NCBI GenBank assembly: GCA_035285585.1
Contig: JAYKGU010000019.1
Span: forward strand, 1-39,477
DNA: 39,477 nucleotides
Direction of reading: 5' to 3'
From: JAYKGU01 sp035285585
GTDB lineage: Bacteria; Cyanobacteriota; Cyanobacteriia; CAKZMO01
The notes under the pieces are model-generated. The model made no database searches. It was not told where the DNA came from and was given only the letters and a program-made list of their open reading frames with translations. How positions within the stretch are numbered: position 1 is the first letter of the stretch; every line of letters begins with the position of its first letter. The position numbers and the translations under genes were made by a program. Below, piece after piece: positions 30,923-39,385 of the stretch.

Positions 30923-32869
30923 GTGTCATCCAGAAGCGTAAAACGAAACTCTTCCCATCGAGCCACCCAGCCCTCCCATGGCAGGAAAAAACCTGGGACG
31001 GCGCTGAGGTTTGTTCAGTCTGTGAGCAAAGTAACCGCCGGAACGATTCTCAGTGCCACAATGCTGGTTAGTTCGGTGGTTGCAGGCGGGCTGGTGGGTC
31101 TGGCAGTGAGCTTTCGCAACCTGCCGGATGTGCGACTTTTGCGGGATTACATTCCCACTGAGACCTCCTATATATACGATGTAAACGGCACGCTGCTGGG
31201 CAGCCTCCACGATGAGGTCAACCGGGAAGTGGTGGAAATTGAAGAAATTTCGCCAGACCTCAAGCGGGCGGTGCTGGCCATCGAAGATAGCTATTTCATG
31301 TCCCATCGGGGCGTTAACCCCACCAGCATCGTGCGGGCGTTCCTGGCCAACCTGGAGGAAGGGGAAACTGTACAGGGCGGCTCCACCATTACCATGCAGT
31401 TGGTAAAAAATCTGTTCCTTACCCCCGAACGCGCCCTCAGCCGCAAGGTGGCCGAAGCCGTCCTGGCGCTGCGCATTGAGCAGATTTTTGGTAAAGAAGA
31501 AATTTTGGAAATGTACCTCAATCAGGTGTATTGGGGGCACAACACTTACGGGGTCGAAACGGCAGCCGAAAGCTACTTCAACAAAACCGCAACGGATCTA
31601 ACCCTGGCGGAAGCGGCCATGATGGCTGGACTGATTCAGGCTCCCGAAGACTACAGCCCGTTTGTTAACTATCAGCTCGCGAAGCAGCGGCAGGCCCTCG
31701 TTCTCGACCGCATGCGGCGGCTCAATTGGATTACCCAGGCCGAGTACGATGAAGCCAAGCAGCAGCCGCTCCTTCTGGGCCAGATCACCTCTTTCCGGCA
31801 GAGTCAGGCTCCCTACATCACCGATGCAGTGCTCCTAGAGCTGAACGATCGCTTCGGCCAGGAGGCGGTGCTCAAAGGCGGGATGCGGGTGCAGACTACG
31901 GTGGACGTAAATTTCCAGCGCATGGCCGAGCAGGTGGTGCAGCAGGGCTACCAAAACCTTCTGCGGCAAGGACTTTACGCCGATCAGGTGGCCCTGGCGG
32001 CGGTTGACCCCCGCACCCACTTTGTCAAGGCGATGGTGGGCGGCATTGACTACAAAGTTAGTCAGTACAATCGGGCCATTCAAGCCCGCCGTCAGCCCGG
32101 TTCTGCCTTTAAGCCCTTTGTTTACTACGCCGCCCTGGCGACGGGGCGCTATTCCCCCGAATCCAACGTTGAAGACACCCCCGTCTCTTATCCAGACGGC
32201 TACGAAACCTACTCCCCCCGCAACTACGACGGCAGCTTTTATGGTTCGATGTCTTTTCGGCGAGCGTTAGAGCTGTCGCGCAACGTCCCTGCCGTGAAGC
32301 TGGGGCAGGCCGTGGGCCTCGACCGGCTCATTGAAATTTGCCGTACCCTGGGCATCACCAGCCCCATGGAGCCAGTGACTTCCCTGCCCCTGGGCGCGGT
32401 AGATCTGTCGCCCCTGGAGATGGCCGGAGCCTACGCCACCTTTGCCAGCGGCGGCTGGAAGTCGGACACCACGTTTATTATTCAGGTTACCGACAGCATG
32501 GGAAATGTCTTGCTCGATAACCGACCCAAACCCCAGTTGGTGCTTGATCCGTGGGCGGTGGCCTCCCTCAACGACATCTTGAAAGGGGTAATTACCGGCG
32601 GTACGGGTACCCGTGCCCGTTTCGATCGGCCAGCGGCAGGAAAAACGGGCACTACGTCATCTGAGCGGGATATCTGGTTTGTGGGCTATGTTCCTCAACT
32701 TGCCGTTGCCGTTTGGGTGGGCAATGATGACTACACCCCTCTGCGGAGCGGGGCCACAGGCGGTGGGTATGCCGCGCCGCTGTGGAGGAACTTTATGGTG
32801 GAAGCGCTGCAGGGCGTACCCGTAGAAGATTTTGCTCCCGCATCCAATTTTGAGCCACCCAAGCCGTAG
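30923..32869 (+). CDS. class A penicillin-binding protein (transglycosylase/transpeptidase)
   Basis: A bifunctional peptidoglycan synthase that polymerises lipid II and cross-links the strands. The 648 residues have a basic N-terminus, one transmembrane helix (about 36-62), a GT51 glycosyltransferase domain with catalytic Glu121 in AIEDSYFMSHRG and the motifs GGSTITMQLVKNL and EMYLNQVYWG, then a transpeptidase domain. The latter has Ser394 in SAFK (SxxK), SRN (SxN) in LELSRNVPAVKLG, and Lys574 in KTGT. All catalytic signatures are intact. The start is GTG at 30923 and no strong ribosome-binding site was seen. It is one of several PBP1-like enzymes expected in a cyanobacterium. Confidence 0.95.
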   Translation: MSSRSVKRNSSHRATQPSHGRKKPGTALRFVQSVSKVTAGTILSATMLVSSVVAGGLVGLAVSFRNLPDVRLLRDYIPTETSYIYDVNGTLLGSLHDEVNREVVEIEEISPDLKRAVLAIEDSYFMSHRGVNPTSIVRAFLANLEEGETVQGGSTITMQLVKNLFLTPERALSRKVAEAVLALRIEQIFGKEEILEMYLNQVYWGHNTYGVETAAESYFNKTATDLTLAEAAMMAGLIQAPEDYSPFVNYQLAKQRQALVLDRMRRLNWITQAEYDEAKQQPLLLGQITSFRQSQAPYITDAVLLELNDRFGQEAVLKGGMRVQTTVDVNFQRMAEQVVQQGYQNLLRQGLYADQVALAAVDPRTHFVKAMVGGIDYKVSQYNRAIQARRQPGSAFKPFVYYAALATGRYSPESNVEDTPVSYPDGYETYSPRNYDGSFYGSMSFRRALELSRNVPAVKLGQAVGLDRLIEICRTLGITSPMEPVTSLPLGAVDLSPLEMAGAYATFASGGWKSDTTFIIQVTDSMGNVLLDNRPKPQLVLDPWAVASLNDILKGVITGGTGTRARFDRPAAGKTGTTSSERDIWFVGYVPQLAVAVWVGNDDYTPLRSGATGGGYAAPLWRNFMVEALQGVPVEDFAPASNFEPPKP

Positions 32870-32870
32870 C

Positions 32871-33188
32871 TTATTTGTCGATCTCGGCTTTCATGCGATC
32901 GAGGGTAAGCTGCATTTGCTGGAACATCTGGTCGGGGGTGACCCCAAATTGGTTGAGGTGGGTTTTGAGCTGCTCAACGGTCATCTGGGCGGTAAAGTCT
33001 TCGGATAGCTCAAACCGCTTCATAAAAATGCGGTAGCGATCCATGATGGCTTCCATTTGCTCAATGAAAATCTTTTTACCTTCCCGGTCGAACTTGCCGT
33101 AGTCGCCGCCTAACTTCATGAGCGACTGATAATCTTCAAACAGTTGCTTCGCTTCTTGCTGAACAATCTCAGAGTCGAAGAATCCCAT
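32871..33188 (-). CDS. DUF1825 family protein
   Basis: A 105-residue protein conserved in cyanobacteria, function unknown. I use the ATG at 33188 (MGFFDSEIVQQEAKQLFEDYQ), which has AAGG upstream and matches the usual family start. A longer frame to 33302 adds 38 unsupported residues. The sequence is almost entirely helical and charged, with FDREGKKIFIEQMEAIMDRYRIFMKRFELSED in the centre, and has no membrane segment or signal. It is convergent with the penicillin-binding protein gene, one base apart. The role of the family is not established. Confidence 0.88.
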   Translation of the reverse strand: MGFFDSEIVQQEAKQLFEDYQSLMKLGGDYGKFDREGKKIFIEQMEAIMDRYRIFMKRFELSEDFTAQMTVEQLKTHLNQFGVTPDQMFQQMQLTLDRMKAEIDK

Positions 33189-33581
33189 CGTTACCTTATA
33201 ACGTCTTGAATTCGCTTTATCTAACAGTGACCTGCCGTCTAAATCATTCTCTGCTTCAGGCTGATCGACTAAACTATTGGCGAGGGCGGTAGAGCGGCAC
33301 AATTGGACTACTGGGCAGGATTAACTTGTCAGCATGGGTCCAGAACTGAATTTCTTAACCCCCAGCCAGGGGATGTGCCCCATTGGGGATGAAGGCTCTA
33401 TCCCTATCATTCTAGTCTAGCTTGCAGACGCGATCGCATCCCCCACCTTCAAGACGATTGGTTCGCGATCGCCCCATGCCCCATTTGCCACCCCCATTCC
33501 CGCCTACTCACCCTCAGTTGTCCACACCCTTAACCCAGATCTCTGTAGAATCCCTGTCATTCATTCACTCCCTATCTCGCT
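33189..33581. other. intergenic region upstream of mtnA
   Basis: 393 bases contain no gene. A small hairpin CCCC-ATT-GGGG lies at about 33378-33388, two HIP1-type sites follow, and C-rich sequence continues to the mtnA start. No clear promoter was found. Confidence 0.5.
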
Positions 33582-34643
33582 ATGTCATTTACCCACCACG
33601 TCTATTCCGTTTTCTGGCACGATGACCATGTGTCGCTGATCGACCAGAACCGCCTGCCCCACGAGTTCACCTTCGTAGAGATTCGGCGATACGACGACAT
33701 GATCCGCGCCATTCAAACCATGATGGTGCGCGGAGCTTCGGCCATTGGGGTGGCGGCGGCCTACGGTCTGTATTTGGGAATGCGGGACAGCGAGGCTTGC
33801 GATCGCACCGAGTTTTTCGAAGAGCTGGATCAGGTGGCCGATGCCCTGCGGGCTACCCGCCCCACGGCCCGCTACCTGTCCTGGGCACTGGATCGCATGG
33901 TGCGCACCGCCCGCCAGACGGTGGGTGCTGTGGATTACCTAAAAACCACCCTGCTGGATACCGCCAAGCTCATCCACCTGGAAGATCTGCAAATCTGCCA
34001 GGCCATCGGCGAGCAGGGCATGGCAGCTCTGCCCCAGTTGCCCGAACGCCTGCGGGTGCTCACCCACGGCAATGCGGGGGCGCTGGCGACAGCGGGATAT
34101 GGTACGGCTCTGGGCATCGTGCGATCGCTCTGGACGGCTGAACGGCTGGAGCGGCTCTATGTCTGCGAAACCCGTCCTCGCTGGCAGGGGGCTAAGCTCA
34201 CGGCCTGGGAGTGTGTTCAGGAGGAAATCCCCGTAACGGTCATTGCAGACAATCTCGCGGCTACCTGTATGCGTCAGGGCAAGATTGACGTGGTGATTGT
34301 GGGGGGCGATCGCCTCGCTGCCAATGGCGATACGGCCTTCAAAGCGGGCACTTACAGCCTGGCCCTGGTGGCTAAGGCCCACGACATTCCCTTCCTGGTG
34401 GCGGCTCCCTATCGGGCCATTGACTTCTCTAAGCAGGACGGCAGCCAGATCCCCATTGAGGAACGGGACACCTGCGAGGTTTGTCAGGTGGGCGATGTGA
34501 CCCTGACACCGGAAGGGGTAGACTTTTATAACCCTAGCTTTGACATCACCCCAGCCCATTTGATCACTGGCGTGGTGACAGAACACGGTATGACAACCCC
34601 CGATAAGCTGCATCAATTGCACACCAGCCAGGTGGTGGGCTAG
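33582..34643 (+). CDS. mtnA: methylthioribose-1-phosphate isomerase homologue (MtnA), active-site Cys absent
   Basis: An eIF2B-like protein of the MtnA family, which isomerises 5-methylthioribose-1-phosphate to the ribulose form in methionine salvage. The 353 residues show the family motifs MVRGASAIGVAAAYG, ETRPRWQGAKLTAWE and GGDRLAANGD. The catalytic Asp is conserved (Asp243). The expected catalytic Cys in THCNAG is glycine here (Gly163 in THGNAGALAT). The spacing of 80 residues to Asp243 equals that between Cys160 and Asp240 in the Bacillus subtilis enzyme. A second motif, usually ANK, reads AFK. The protein may therefore be inactive or have another role. Upstream there is no ribosome-binding site, as is common in cyanobacteria. 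Confidence 0.85.
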   Translation: MSFTHHVYSVFWHDDHVSLIDQNRLPHEFTFVEIRRYDDMIRAIQTMMVRGASAIGVAAAYGLYLGMRDSEACDRTEFFEELDQVADALRATRPTARYLSWALDRMVRTARQTVGAVDYLKTTLLDTAKLIHLEDLQICQAIGEQGMAALPQLPERLRVLTHGNAGALATAGYGTALGIVRSLWTAERLERLYVCETRPRWQGAKLTAWECVQEEIPVTVIADNLAATCMRQGKIDVVIVGGDRLAANGDTAFKAGTYSLALVAKAHDIPFLVAAPYRAIDFSKQDGSQIPIEERDTCEVCQVGDVTLTPEGVDFYNPSFDITPAHLITGVVTEHGMTTPDKLHQLHTSQVVG

Positions 34644-34751
34644 GGCCGGAAAAACACCCCTGAAATGCCGGAAATCCCGACTCTTCAGCCTTTTGCTTCA
34701 GTCGCTAAGATATTAAGGTAATTTCTAGACCGTCTCGCTCCGTCTTTTACC

Positions 34752-35108
34752 ATGTACCAAAATCCCCCTGACTACGACAAACGCAAGCTGCTATCAGCCG
34801 TTGCCCACGGCTCGATTTTTCTGAGTGTCGCCGTGCTCTCCATCGGCATTCCCATCGCTATTCTGTTTATCAGTGACGATTCAGTCGTCAAAGCCAACGC
34901 CAAGGAAGCTATTAACTTCCACTTCAACGTCTGGTTTTGGAGCATTATCATCGGCATTCTGACGTTCATCACCTTCGGATTACTGGGCTTTGTGCTGATT
35001 CCCATCGGCTTTCTGCTGCACTGGGGCTTGAGCATCTGGGCGATCGCCCACGCCCTATCCAACCCCGACACCCCCTTCCGCTACCCGTTCATCGTACGCC
35101 CGCTCTAG
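34752..35108 (+). CDS. DUF4870 family membrane protein
   Basis: A 118-residue membrane protein with three hydrophobic stretches, about residues 18-40, 56-75 and 76-100, consistent with the DUF4870/Tic20-like fold. The segment AKEAINFHFNVWFW between the first two helices is the family's most typical motif. The ATG at 34752 has no clear ribosome-binding site. It overlaps the converging PAP2 gene by 20 bases at the 3' end. Function is not established; relatives are found across bacteria. Confidence 0.85.
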   Translation: MYQNPPDYDKRKLLSAVAHGSIFLSVAVLSIGIPIAILFISDDSVVKANAKEAINFHFNVWFWSIIIGILTFITFGLLGFVLIPIGFLLHWGLSIWAIAHALSNPDTPFRYPFIVRPL

Positions 35109-35877
35109 GGGTTGCTGAATGGCGTCCCTTCCCGCTACGGCAAACCGCCTGTGCCCGCTCGAAGGCGACGATCACCACTAGCAGCCACAGGAACCCGACG
35201 ATCCAGCCCGCAACCACATCACTCACCCAGTGGGCACCCAGCACCAGGCGGGCCGAGCTGGTGATAAAAGTCCAGCCCAGGAATAGGGCGATCGCCCCCA
35301 CCCGCTCCACTCGACTGCGGGAAGCCCGAATCCACAGGTAGGCCAAAAAGCCAAAGACGGCGGTAATCACGGTGGCGTGGCCGGAAGGAAAGGCATGGAG
35401 GCCGGGGGCTGCCAGTCCGCTGGCGATCACGTCGGGGCGATCGCGATTCCACAGGCCCCAGCCAATCCACACCAGGGCATATTGCAGCAGATAGCTCACG
35501 GCGATGCTGCTGGCAATCAGGGGGCGCGATCGCCACGCCGCCAGACCCACCAGCGCAAGTACCAGCGGAATCAGGTAAATCATGTTGCCAGGGGATTCCA
35601 GCGTAATCGCCTTGGCGAAGCTGAAGGGCAGCGCATCGGCGACACCGGGCAGCACCCGCTCGTCCCAGGCTTGCAGCCCCCGACTCTGCCAGAACATGGC
35701 CAGCCTGACAATGCCGTAAGTGATCAGCGCACTCACTCCCAGCCCTGCCAGCAGGGTTTTCCCCCAGATTCCCCAGGCTGCCGCTGGTAGGGCGCGGGCA
35801 GATTGGTTGAAGTGGTGGGCGATCGCCCGAAAGAGAGCCACGGAAATGTTGGAGGAGTGCGATCGCCGCTGGGCCAT
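35089..35877 (-). CDS. PAP2-family phosphatase, membrane
   Basis: A 262-residue membrane protein of the PAP2 superfamily (undecaprenyl-diphosphate or lipid phosphatases). About six hydrophobic helices are seen. The phosphatase motifs are RDRP near residue 151 (C1), PSGH in FPSGHATV near residue 168 (C2), and SARLVLGAHWVSD (C3, of the SRx5Hx3D type), with the catalytic His residues present. The expected Lys seven residues before the C1 Arg is Trp here, which is unusual. The substrate cannot be told from the sequence. The 3' end overlaps the converging DUF4870 gene. Confidence 0.85.
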   Translation of the reverse strand: MAQRRSHSSNISVALFRAIAHHFNQSARALPAAAWGIWGKTLLAGLGVSALITYGIVRLAMFWQSRGLQAWDERVLPGVADALPFSFAKAITLESPGNMIYLIPLVLALVGLAAWRSRPLIASSIAVSYLLQYALVWIGWGLWNRDRPDVIASGLAAPGLHAFPSGHATVITAVFGFLAYLWIRASRSRVERVGAIALFLGWTFITSSARLVLGAHWVSDVVAGWIVGFLWLLVVIVAFERAQAVCRSGKGRHSATPRAGVR

Positions 35878-36129
35878 AGGTTTGTTCAGGCAAAGAAAAG
35901 TATTGCCTTACCTTCGGCGAATTTTCATTGGGTAGCGTCACTCTGGAGAAGCATTTTTTTCGGAAGAGGCTTTCCCCGTGGCGATGGATGGTTGATGTCG
36001 TCACCATCCGCCCTGTGGAAGAGGTGTGTTTCCCCCTATTGGCCTAAACTGCGGTGGAAAATTCAATGCCAGCGGGATGGTGGAGATGGCGATCGCCCCG
36101 TCGCGCTGCCAGTTCTGAAGGAGGAGAAA

Positions 36130-37908
36130 ATGCAGCAGGGGAAAAAACTTTGGTGGCGCACCGCCGTCATCAATCGGCGGGCGTGGCAGTGGGAAGATGC
36201 CAACGACGCCCTCCACGATGGTGAATGGTGGCAAAACGCCATTATCTACCAGATCACCCCCTGGAGCTTTTTCGACACCAGCGGCAACGGCAAGGGCGAC
36301 CTCAACGGCATTCTGGAAAAAATAGACTACATCGCCGGACTGGGGGTAGACGCCATCTGGCTGTCCCCCATCTTCGAGTCGCCCATGGATGACCTGGGCT
36401 ACGACATCACCGATATGCGATCTATCGGCTCTACTTTTGGCACCATGGCGGACTTTAAGCGGTTATTGGCGATCGCCCACACCTACAGGCTACGGGTGAT
36501 CATCGATCAGGTCTGGAACCACACCTCCGACCAGCACCCCTGGTTTCAGGAAAGCCGCCAGAGCCGCGAGAACCCCAGGGCCGACTGGTACGTGTGGGCC
36601 GACCCCAAACCGGACGGCTCGCCCCCCAACAACTGGCTTTCCTCCTTCACCGGCAAAAGCGCCTGGAAGTGGGAACCCCAGCGGCAGCAGTTCTATTTCT
36701 ACAATTTTTTGGACAGCCAGCCCGACCTCAACTGGCACAACCCCGACGTGGTCAAAGCCATTTTGGAGCGGGGCAAATTCTGGCTGGATCTGGGGGTGGA
36801 CGGCCTGCGCATTGATGCAGTGAACTACTTCCTCCACGACGCGGAGCTGCGGGACAATCCTAAGCGTCCCGACGACGCCGACCTGCCTGATGGCGTCCCC
36901 CCCGATAATCCCCTCACCGGCCAGATGCTGACCCACAGCTTCTGCCGCCCCGACACCCTGGAAGCCATCCGCCCGATTCGCGAACTGGTGGATCGCTACC
37001 CCGGTGCCATGACCCTGGGGGAAGTGACTCTGTGCGAAGACACGGTGGAGTTGGCCAGCCAGTACGTGGCGGGTAAGGATCGCCTGCACATGGCCTACCA
37101 CAGCACCCTGCTGGAGGAGCAGCCCATGACCGCCGCCTTCATGTGCGAGACGCTGAAGCGGGTGGTGGAGCACTTTACGGACGGTGGAGCCTGCTGGATT
37201 GTAGGTAATCACGATTACGGACGGCTGCGATCGCGCTGGACGGGCAAAGACGAAAACGGCAATCCCTACCCCGACGCCTTTTTCCACATGATGGCGGCCC
37301 TGCTGCTCTCCCTGCCGGGGGCCTTCTGTCTTTACCAGGGGGATGAGCTGGGGCTGGCGGCGGCAGACATTCCAGAGGACATTCCAGAGGACAGTATCAA
37401 AGACCCCTTCGGCATAGCCCTCTACCCCGACGTGGTGGGGCGTGACGGCTCCCGCACCCCCATGCCCTGGGACGCCAACCAGCCCCACGCCGGATTCACC
37501 ATGGCTAAGCAACCCTGGCTGCCCATCCCCGACCACCACATTGAGCGGGCCGTCAACCGCCAGCACACCGACCCCGCCTCGCTGCTCAACACCTGGCGAC
37601 GGCTGCTCCACTGGCGCAAGCAGCAACCCGCCCTGGAAGCAGGCAAGCTGCCATTTATGGAAGCCTGCGACACCGTTCTGGCCTTCGAGCGGGCCTATGC
37701 CGAGCAGCATTTACTCTGTCTGTTCAACATCAGCGATCGCCCCGCTGAATACGATCTGTCCCGCTACCCCGACTGTCAGGGCGTTGAAGGGCTGGGCTTT
37801 CCCTCAGACCGGGAGGGCGATCGCCTTACCCTGCCGCCCTATGGCGTCTTCTTTGGCTCCCTGCCCACCGCAGACGCCTTCAACCCAGACCATGTCCCCC
37901 AACCCTAG
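36130..37908 (+). CDS. GH13 alpha-glucosidase / alpha-amylase family enzyme
   Basis: A cytoplasmic alpha-glucan or oligosaccharide hydrolase of family GH13. I start at the ATG at 36130, because AAGGAGG lies about six bases upstream; the longer frame from 35803 crosses the promoter region and has no support. The 592 residues have the family regions in order: DQVWNHTS, GLRIDAVNYF with nucleophile Asp229, LGEVTL with acid/base Glu298, and VGNHDYGR with Asp362. The start, WWQNAIIYQITPWSFFDTSGNGKGDLNGI, resembles alpha-glucosidases rather than amylases. A short in-frame duplication (DIPEDIPED) is near residue 417. Exact substrate is not deducible. Confidence 0.93.
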   Translation: MQQGKKLWWRTAVINRRAWQWEDANDALHDGEWWQNAIIYQITPWSFFDTSGNGKGDLNGILEKIDYIAGLGVDAIWLSPIFESPMDDLGYDITDMRSIGSTFGTMADFKRLLAIAHTYRLRVIIDQVWNHTSDQHPWFQESRQSRENPRADWYVWADPKPDGSPPNNWLSSFTGKSAWKWEPQRQQFYFYNFLDSQPDLNWHNPDVVKAILERGKFWLDLGVDGLRIDAVNYFLHDAELRDNPKRPDDADLPDGVPPDNPLTGQMLTHSFCRPDTLEAIRPIRELVDRYPGAMTLGEVTLCEDTVELASQYVAGKDRLHMAYHSTLLEEQPMTAAFMCETLKRVVEHFTDGGACWIVGNHDYGRLRSRWTGKDENGNPYPDAFFHMMAALLLSLPGAFCLYQGDELGLAAADIPEDIPEDSIKDPFGIALYPDVVGRDGSRTPMPWDANQPHAGFTMAKQPWLPIPDHHIERAVNRQHTDPASLLNTWRRLLHWRKQQPALEAGKLPFMEACDTVLAFERAYAEQHLLCLFNISDRPAEYDLSRYPDCQGVEGLGFPSDREGDRLTLPPYGVFFGSLPTADAFNPDHVPQP

Positions 37909-38020
37909 GCCGTTCTGCCCAGTCAATGGCCGGAACCGATCCCCCAAAAGTGGGTCAATAGACTCAAAGACGATTCAGAGATTTAGCATTTTGCGGTAGC
38001 ATCACAGGAGCACTCTGCCC

Positions 38021-38665
38021 ATGCATGAGGCCGACACCGTGACGGAACCCATGACCACATCCAAAGCCACCTCCCAACCCGAGTCCCAGCCCTCCAAATC
38101 CTCGTCGGGCTGGCTGCGGGGCACGCTGGTGCTGATTTTCCGCCTGCTGCTGCTGGGGGTGGGCGGTGCAGTGGCCCTGCTGGTGGGCATCGCGATCGCC
38201 ACCCTCTTCCCCGGCAACGTCACCGAACCTCCCATCCTGGAGCGGGTGCTGCGGCAGGCCACCCATACCCGCCAGGATTTTGAGACCATCACAACCATTG
38301 GCACGGATGGGGCGATCGCCAATGATGTAGTACGCATCAGCCTGCCCAGCGACGTAATGTTTGAGGAAACCGGCACCACCCTGAGTACGGATGGGCAAAC
38401 CCTGCTGGATAATTTGATTGCCGACATCGAAACCCTCCCCGGTGCTACCATCCAGGTATCTGCCTACACCAATGAGGAAGGGGAACCTGTGCGCGATCGC
38501 GCCCGCTCCTTTGAACAGGCTAAGGCGGTGGAGGCATACCTGGCAGGAATGCTTGACCCGGATCTATACCACTGGGTAGCCCTGGGCTACGGCCAGCCCC
38601 AGGAGGCTTCCGAGGACGTACCAGAACGCGATCGCCGCATTGAGATCACAGTACGCCCCCGGTAG
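38021..38665 (+). CDS. OmpA-like domain protein with membrane anchor
   Basis: A 214-residue protein. The ATG at 38021 has AGGAG ten bases upstream; GTG at 38039 and ATG at 38051 are alternatives. A Ser/Pro-rich N-terminus is followed by one transmembrane helix (about residues 36-62). The C-terminal ~105 residues resemble an OmpA/MotB peptidoglycan-associated domain: DVMFEETGTTLSTDGQTLLDNL, then VSAYTNEEGEPVRDRARSFEQAKAVEAYL and RDRRIEITVRP. The usual Asp/Arg pair that binds diaminopimelate is only partly recognisable. It is probably anchored in the inner membrane facing the wall. The partner is unknown. Confidence 0.8.
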   Translation: MHEADTVTEPMTTSKATSQPESQPSKSSSGWLRGTLVLIFRLLLLGVGGAVALLVGIAIATLFPGNVTEPPILERVLRQATHTRQDFETITTIGTDGAIANDVVRISLPSDVMFEETGTTLSTDGQTLLDNLIADIETLPGATIQVSAYTNEEGEPVRDRARSFEQAKAVEAYLAGMLDPDLYHWVALGYGQPQEASEDVPERDRRIEITVRPR

Positions 38666-38758
38666 GGTCAAAGCATTGCGGCAGTACGTTTGGGAGAAAT
38701 CCAAAGATGATTACGACATGCTTCGCCCTTGCGGGTTGTGTGTCTTACAGAACGTTTT

Positions 38759-38968
38759 CTAATTTGAGAGCGATCGCCAAATTCCCCGCCAAAAATCAAC
38801 AATACCTTCCCAAAAATCCAGTGGGCCAACGCCGAAAAAGATTTGCACCACAAGCAGAATCAGCGCAATAGTAATGGCCGTGCTGACGGTAGATTTAACC
38901 ACCTGCACAAGCCAGGTGAACACCAGAAAGGAAACAAGAAACGCGGCAAGCAGTAAGATCAGGTCCAT
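38759..38968 (-). CDS. small membrane protein, hypothetical
   Basis: A 69-residue protein with two hydrophobic helices (about residues 2-22 and 30-48) joined by a short basic turn (VVKSTVS), ending in a Trp-rich amphipathic tail (DFWEGIVDFWRGIWRSL). Similar small membrane proteins occur in cyanobacteria; function unknown. The start codon is only nine bases from the start of the divergent MAPEG-like pseudogene, so one gene's promoter must lie within the other. It is convergent with the OmpA-like gene. Confidence 0.75.
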   Translation of the reverse strand: MDLILLLAAFLVSFLVFTWLVQVVKSTVSTAITIALILLVVQIFFGVGPLDFWEGIVDFWRGIWRSLSN

Positions 38969-38977
38969 ATTGACTAA

Positions 38978-39301
38978 ATGAACAATCCTGTTCCTATTTC
39001 AACACTTTTCGTTGGGCTAAACGGATTTATTGCGTTTGCCCTGTCTTACATTGTGGTGATGGGGTTCCCGCTTAAAGCGGGACAAGATTAGCGGGAAAGT
39101 GGGGCGCGCCGCGCCCCACTTTCCCGCCTTAAGTTGATACCCGTGGTGATGGAACGGACCAGCACTCGGATCTGGCATGGTGAGTCGGAAACCGACGTGT
39201 CAAATCAACCGAATTATCTTGAGAAACCAGGTAAATGGGCTGAATTTATCGAAAATTACACCCAAAAATCAGGCACAACTAAAACCAGTGACCAAAAATA
39301 A
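38978..39301 (+). pseudogene. MAPEG-like membrane protein gene, broken twice
   Basis: ATG at 38978 opens MNNPVPISTLFVGLNGFIAFALSY, then IVV, and reaches an 81-bp insert. After the insert the same frame continues as MERTSTRIWHGESETD...QPNYLEKPGKWAEFIENY...TKTSDQK and stops at 39299. Joined, the two parts resemble the N-terminal half of a MAPEG (eicosanoid/glutathione metabolism) membrane protein; the match is from memory. The insert adds an in-frame TAG at 39089. The expected C-terminal half, with its later helices, is absent, replaced by a hairpin and a tnpB gene. So there are two disruptions: a small element inside the first helix region and probable truncation by the TnpB element. Confidence 0.6.
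39062..39142. mobile_element. 81-bp hairpin element with 9-bp direct repeats
   Basis: The element begins GGGTTCCCGCTTAAAGCGGG and ends CCCGCCTTAAGTTGATACCC. Its ends are imperfect inverted repeats (GGGT...ACCC, CTTAA and GCGGG shared). The centre is a perfect 18-bp inverted repeat around one base (39091-39127, arms GCGGGAAAGTGGGGCGCG). GTGGTGATG flanks it on both sides (39053-39061 and 39143-39151), fitting a target-site duplication. Removing 90 bp restores one continuous reading frame in the MAPEG-like gene. It is a non-autonomous, MITE-like insertion. Confidence 0.75.
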
Positions 39302-39310
39302 TGGGATACA

Positions 39311-39336
39311 AGCCCCGTCCTTCTGGGACGGCTTTT
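39311..39336 (+). terminator. hairpin before the tnpB gene (terminator or element end)
   Basis: AGCC..GTCC pairs with GGAC-GGCT around a short TTCTG loop and is followed by TTTT. It lies between the truncated MAPEG-like frame and tnpB. It could be an intrinsic terminator or the left-end hairpin of an IS200/IS605-type element. Confidence 0.5.
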
Positions 39337-39385
39337 CTGAATAAACGCCGATACTTTTTCTTCAGTCATAGAGTACAATAGAACT

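Noticed and set aside
35803..36129. Upstream extension of the GH13 frame.
   Set aside because: It overlaps the start of the PAP2 gene and the divergent promoter; AAGGAGG marks the ATG at 36130.
36490..37710. 406-residue frame antisense to the GH13 gene.
   Set aside because: Shadow frame with Val/Gly/His-rich product; the sense strand has all GH13 catalytic motifs.
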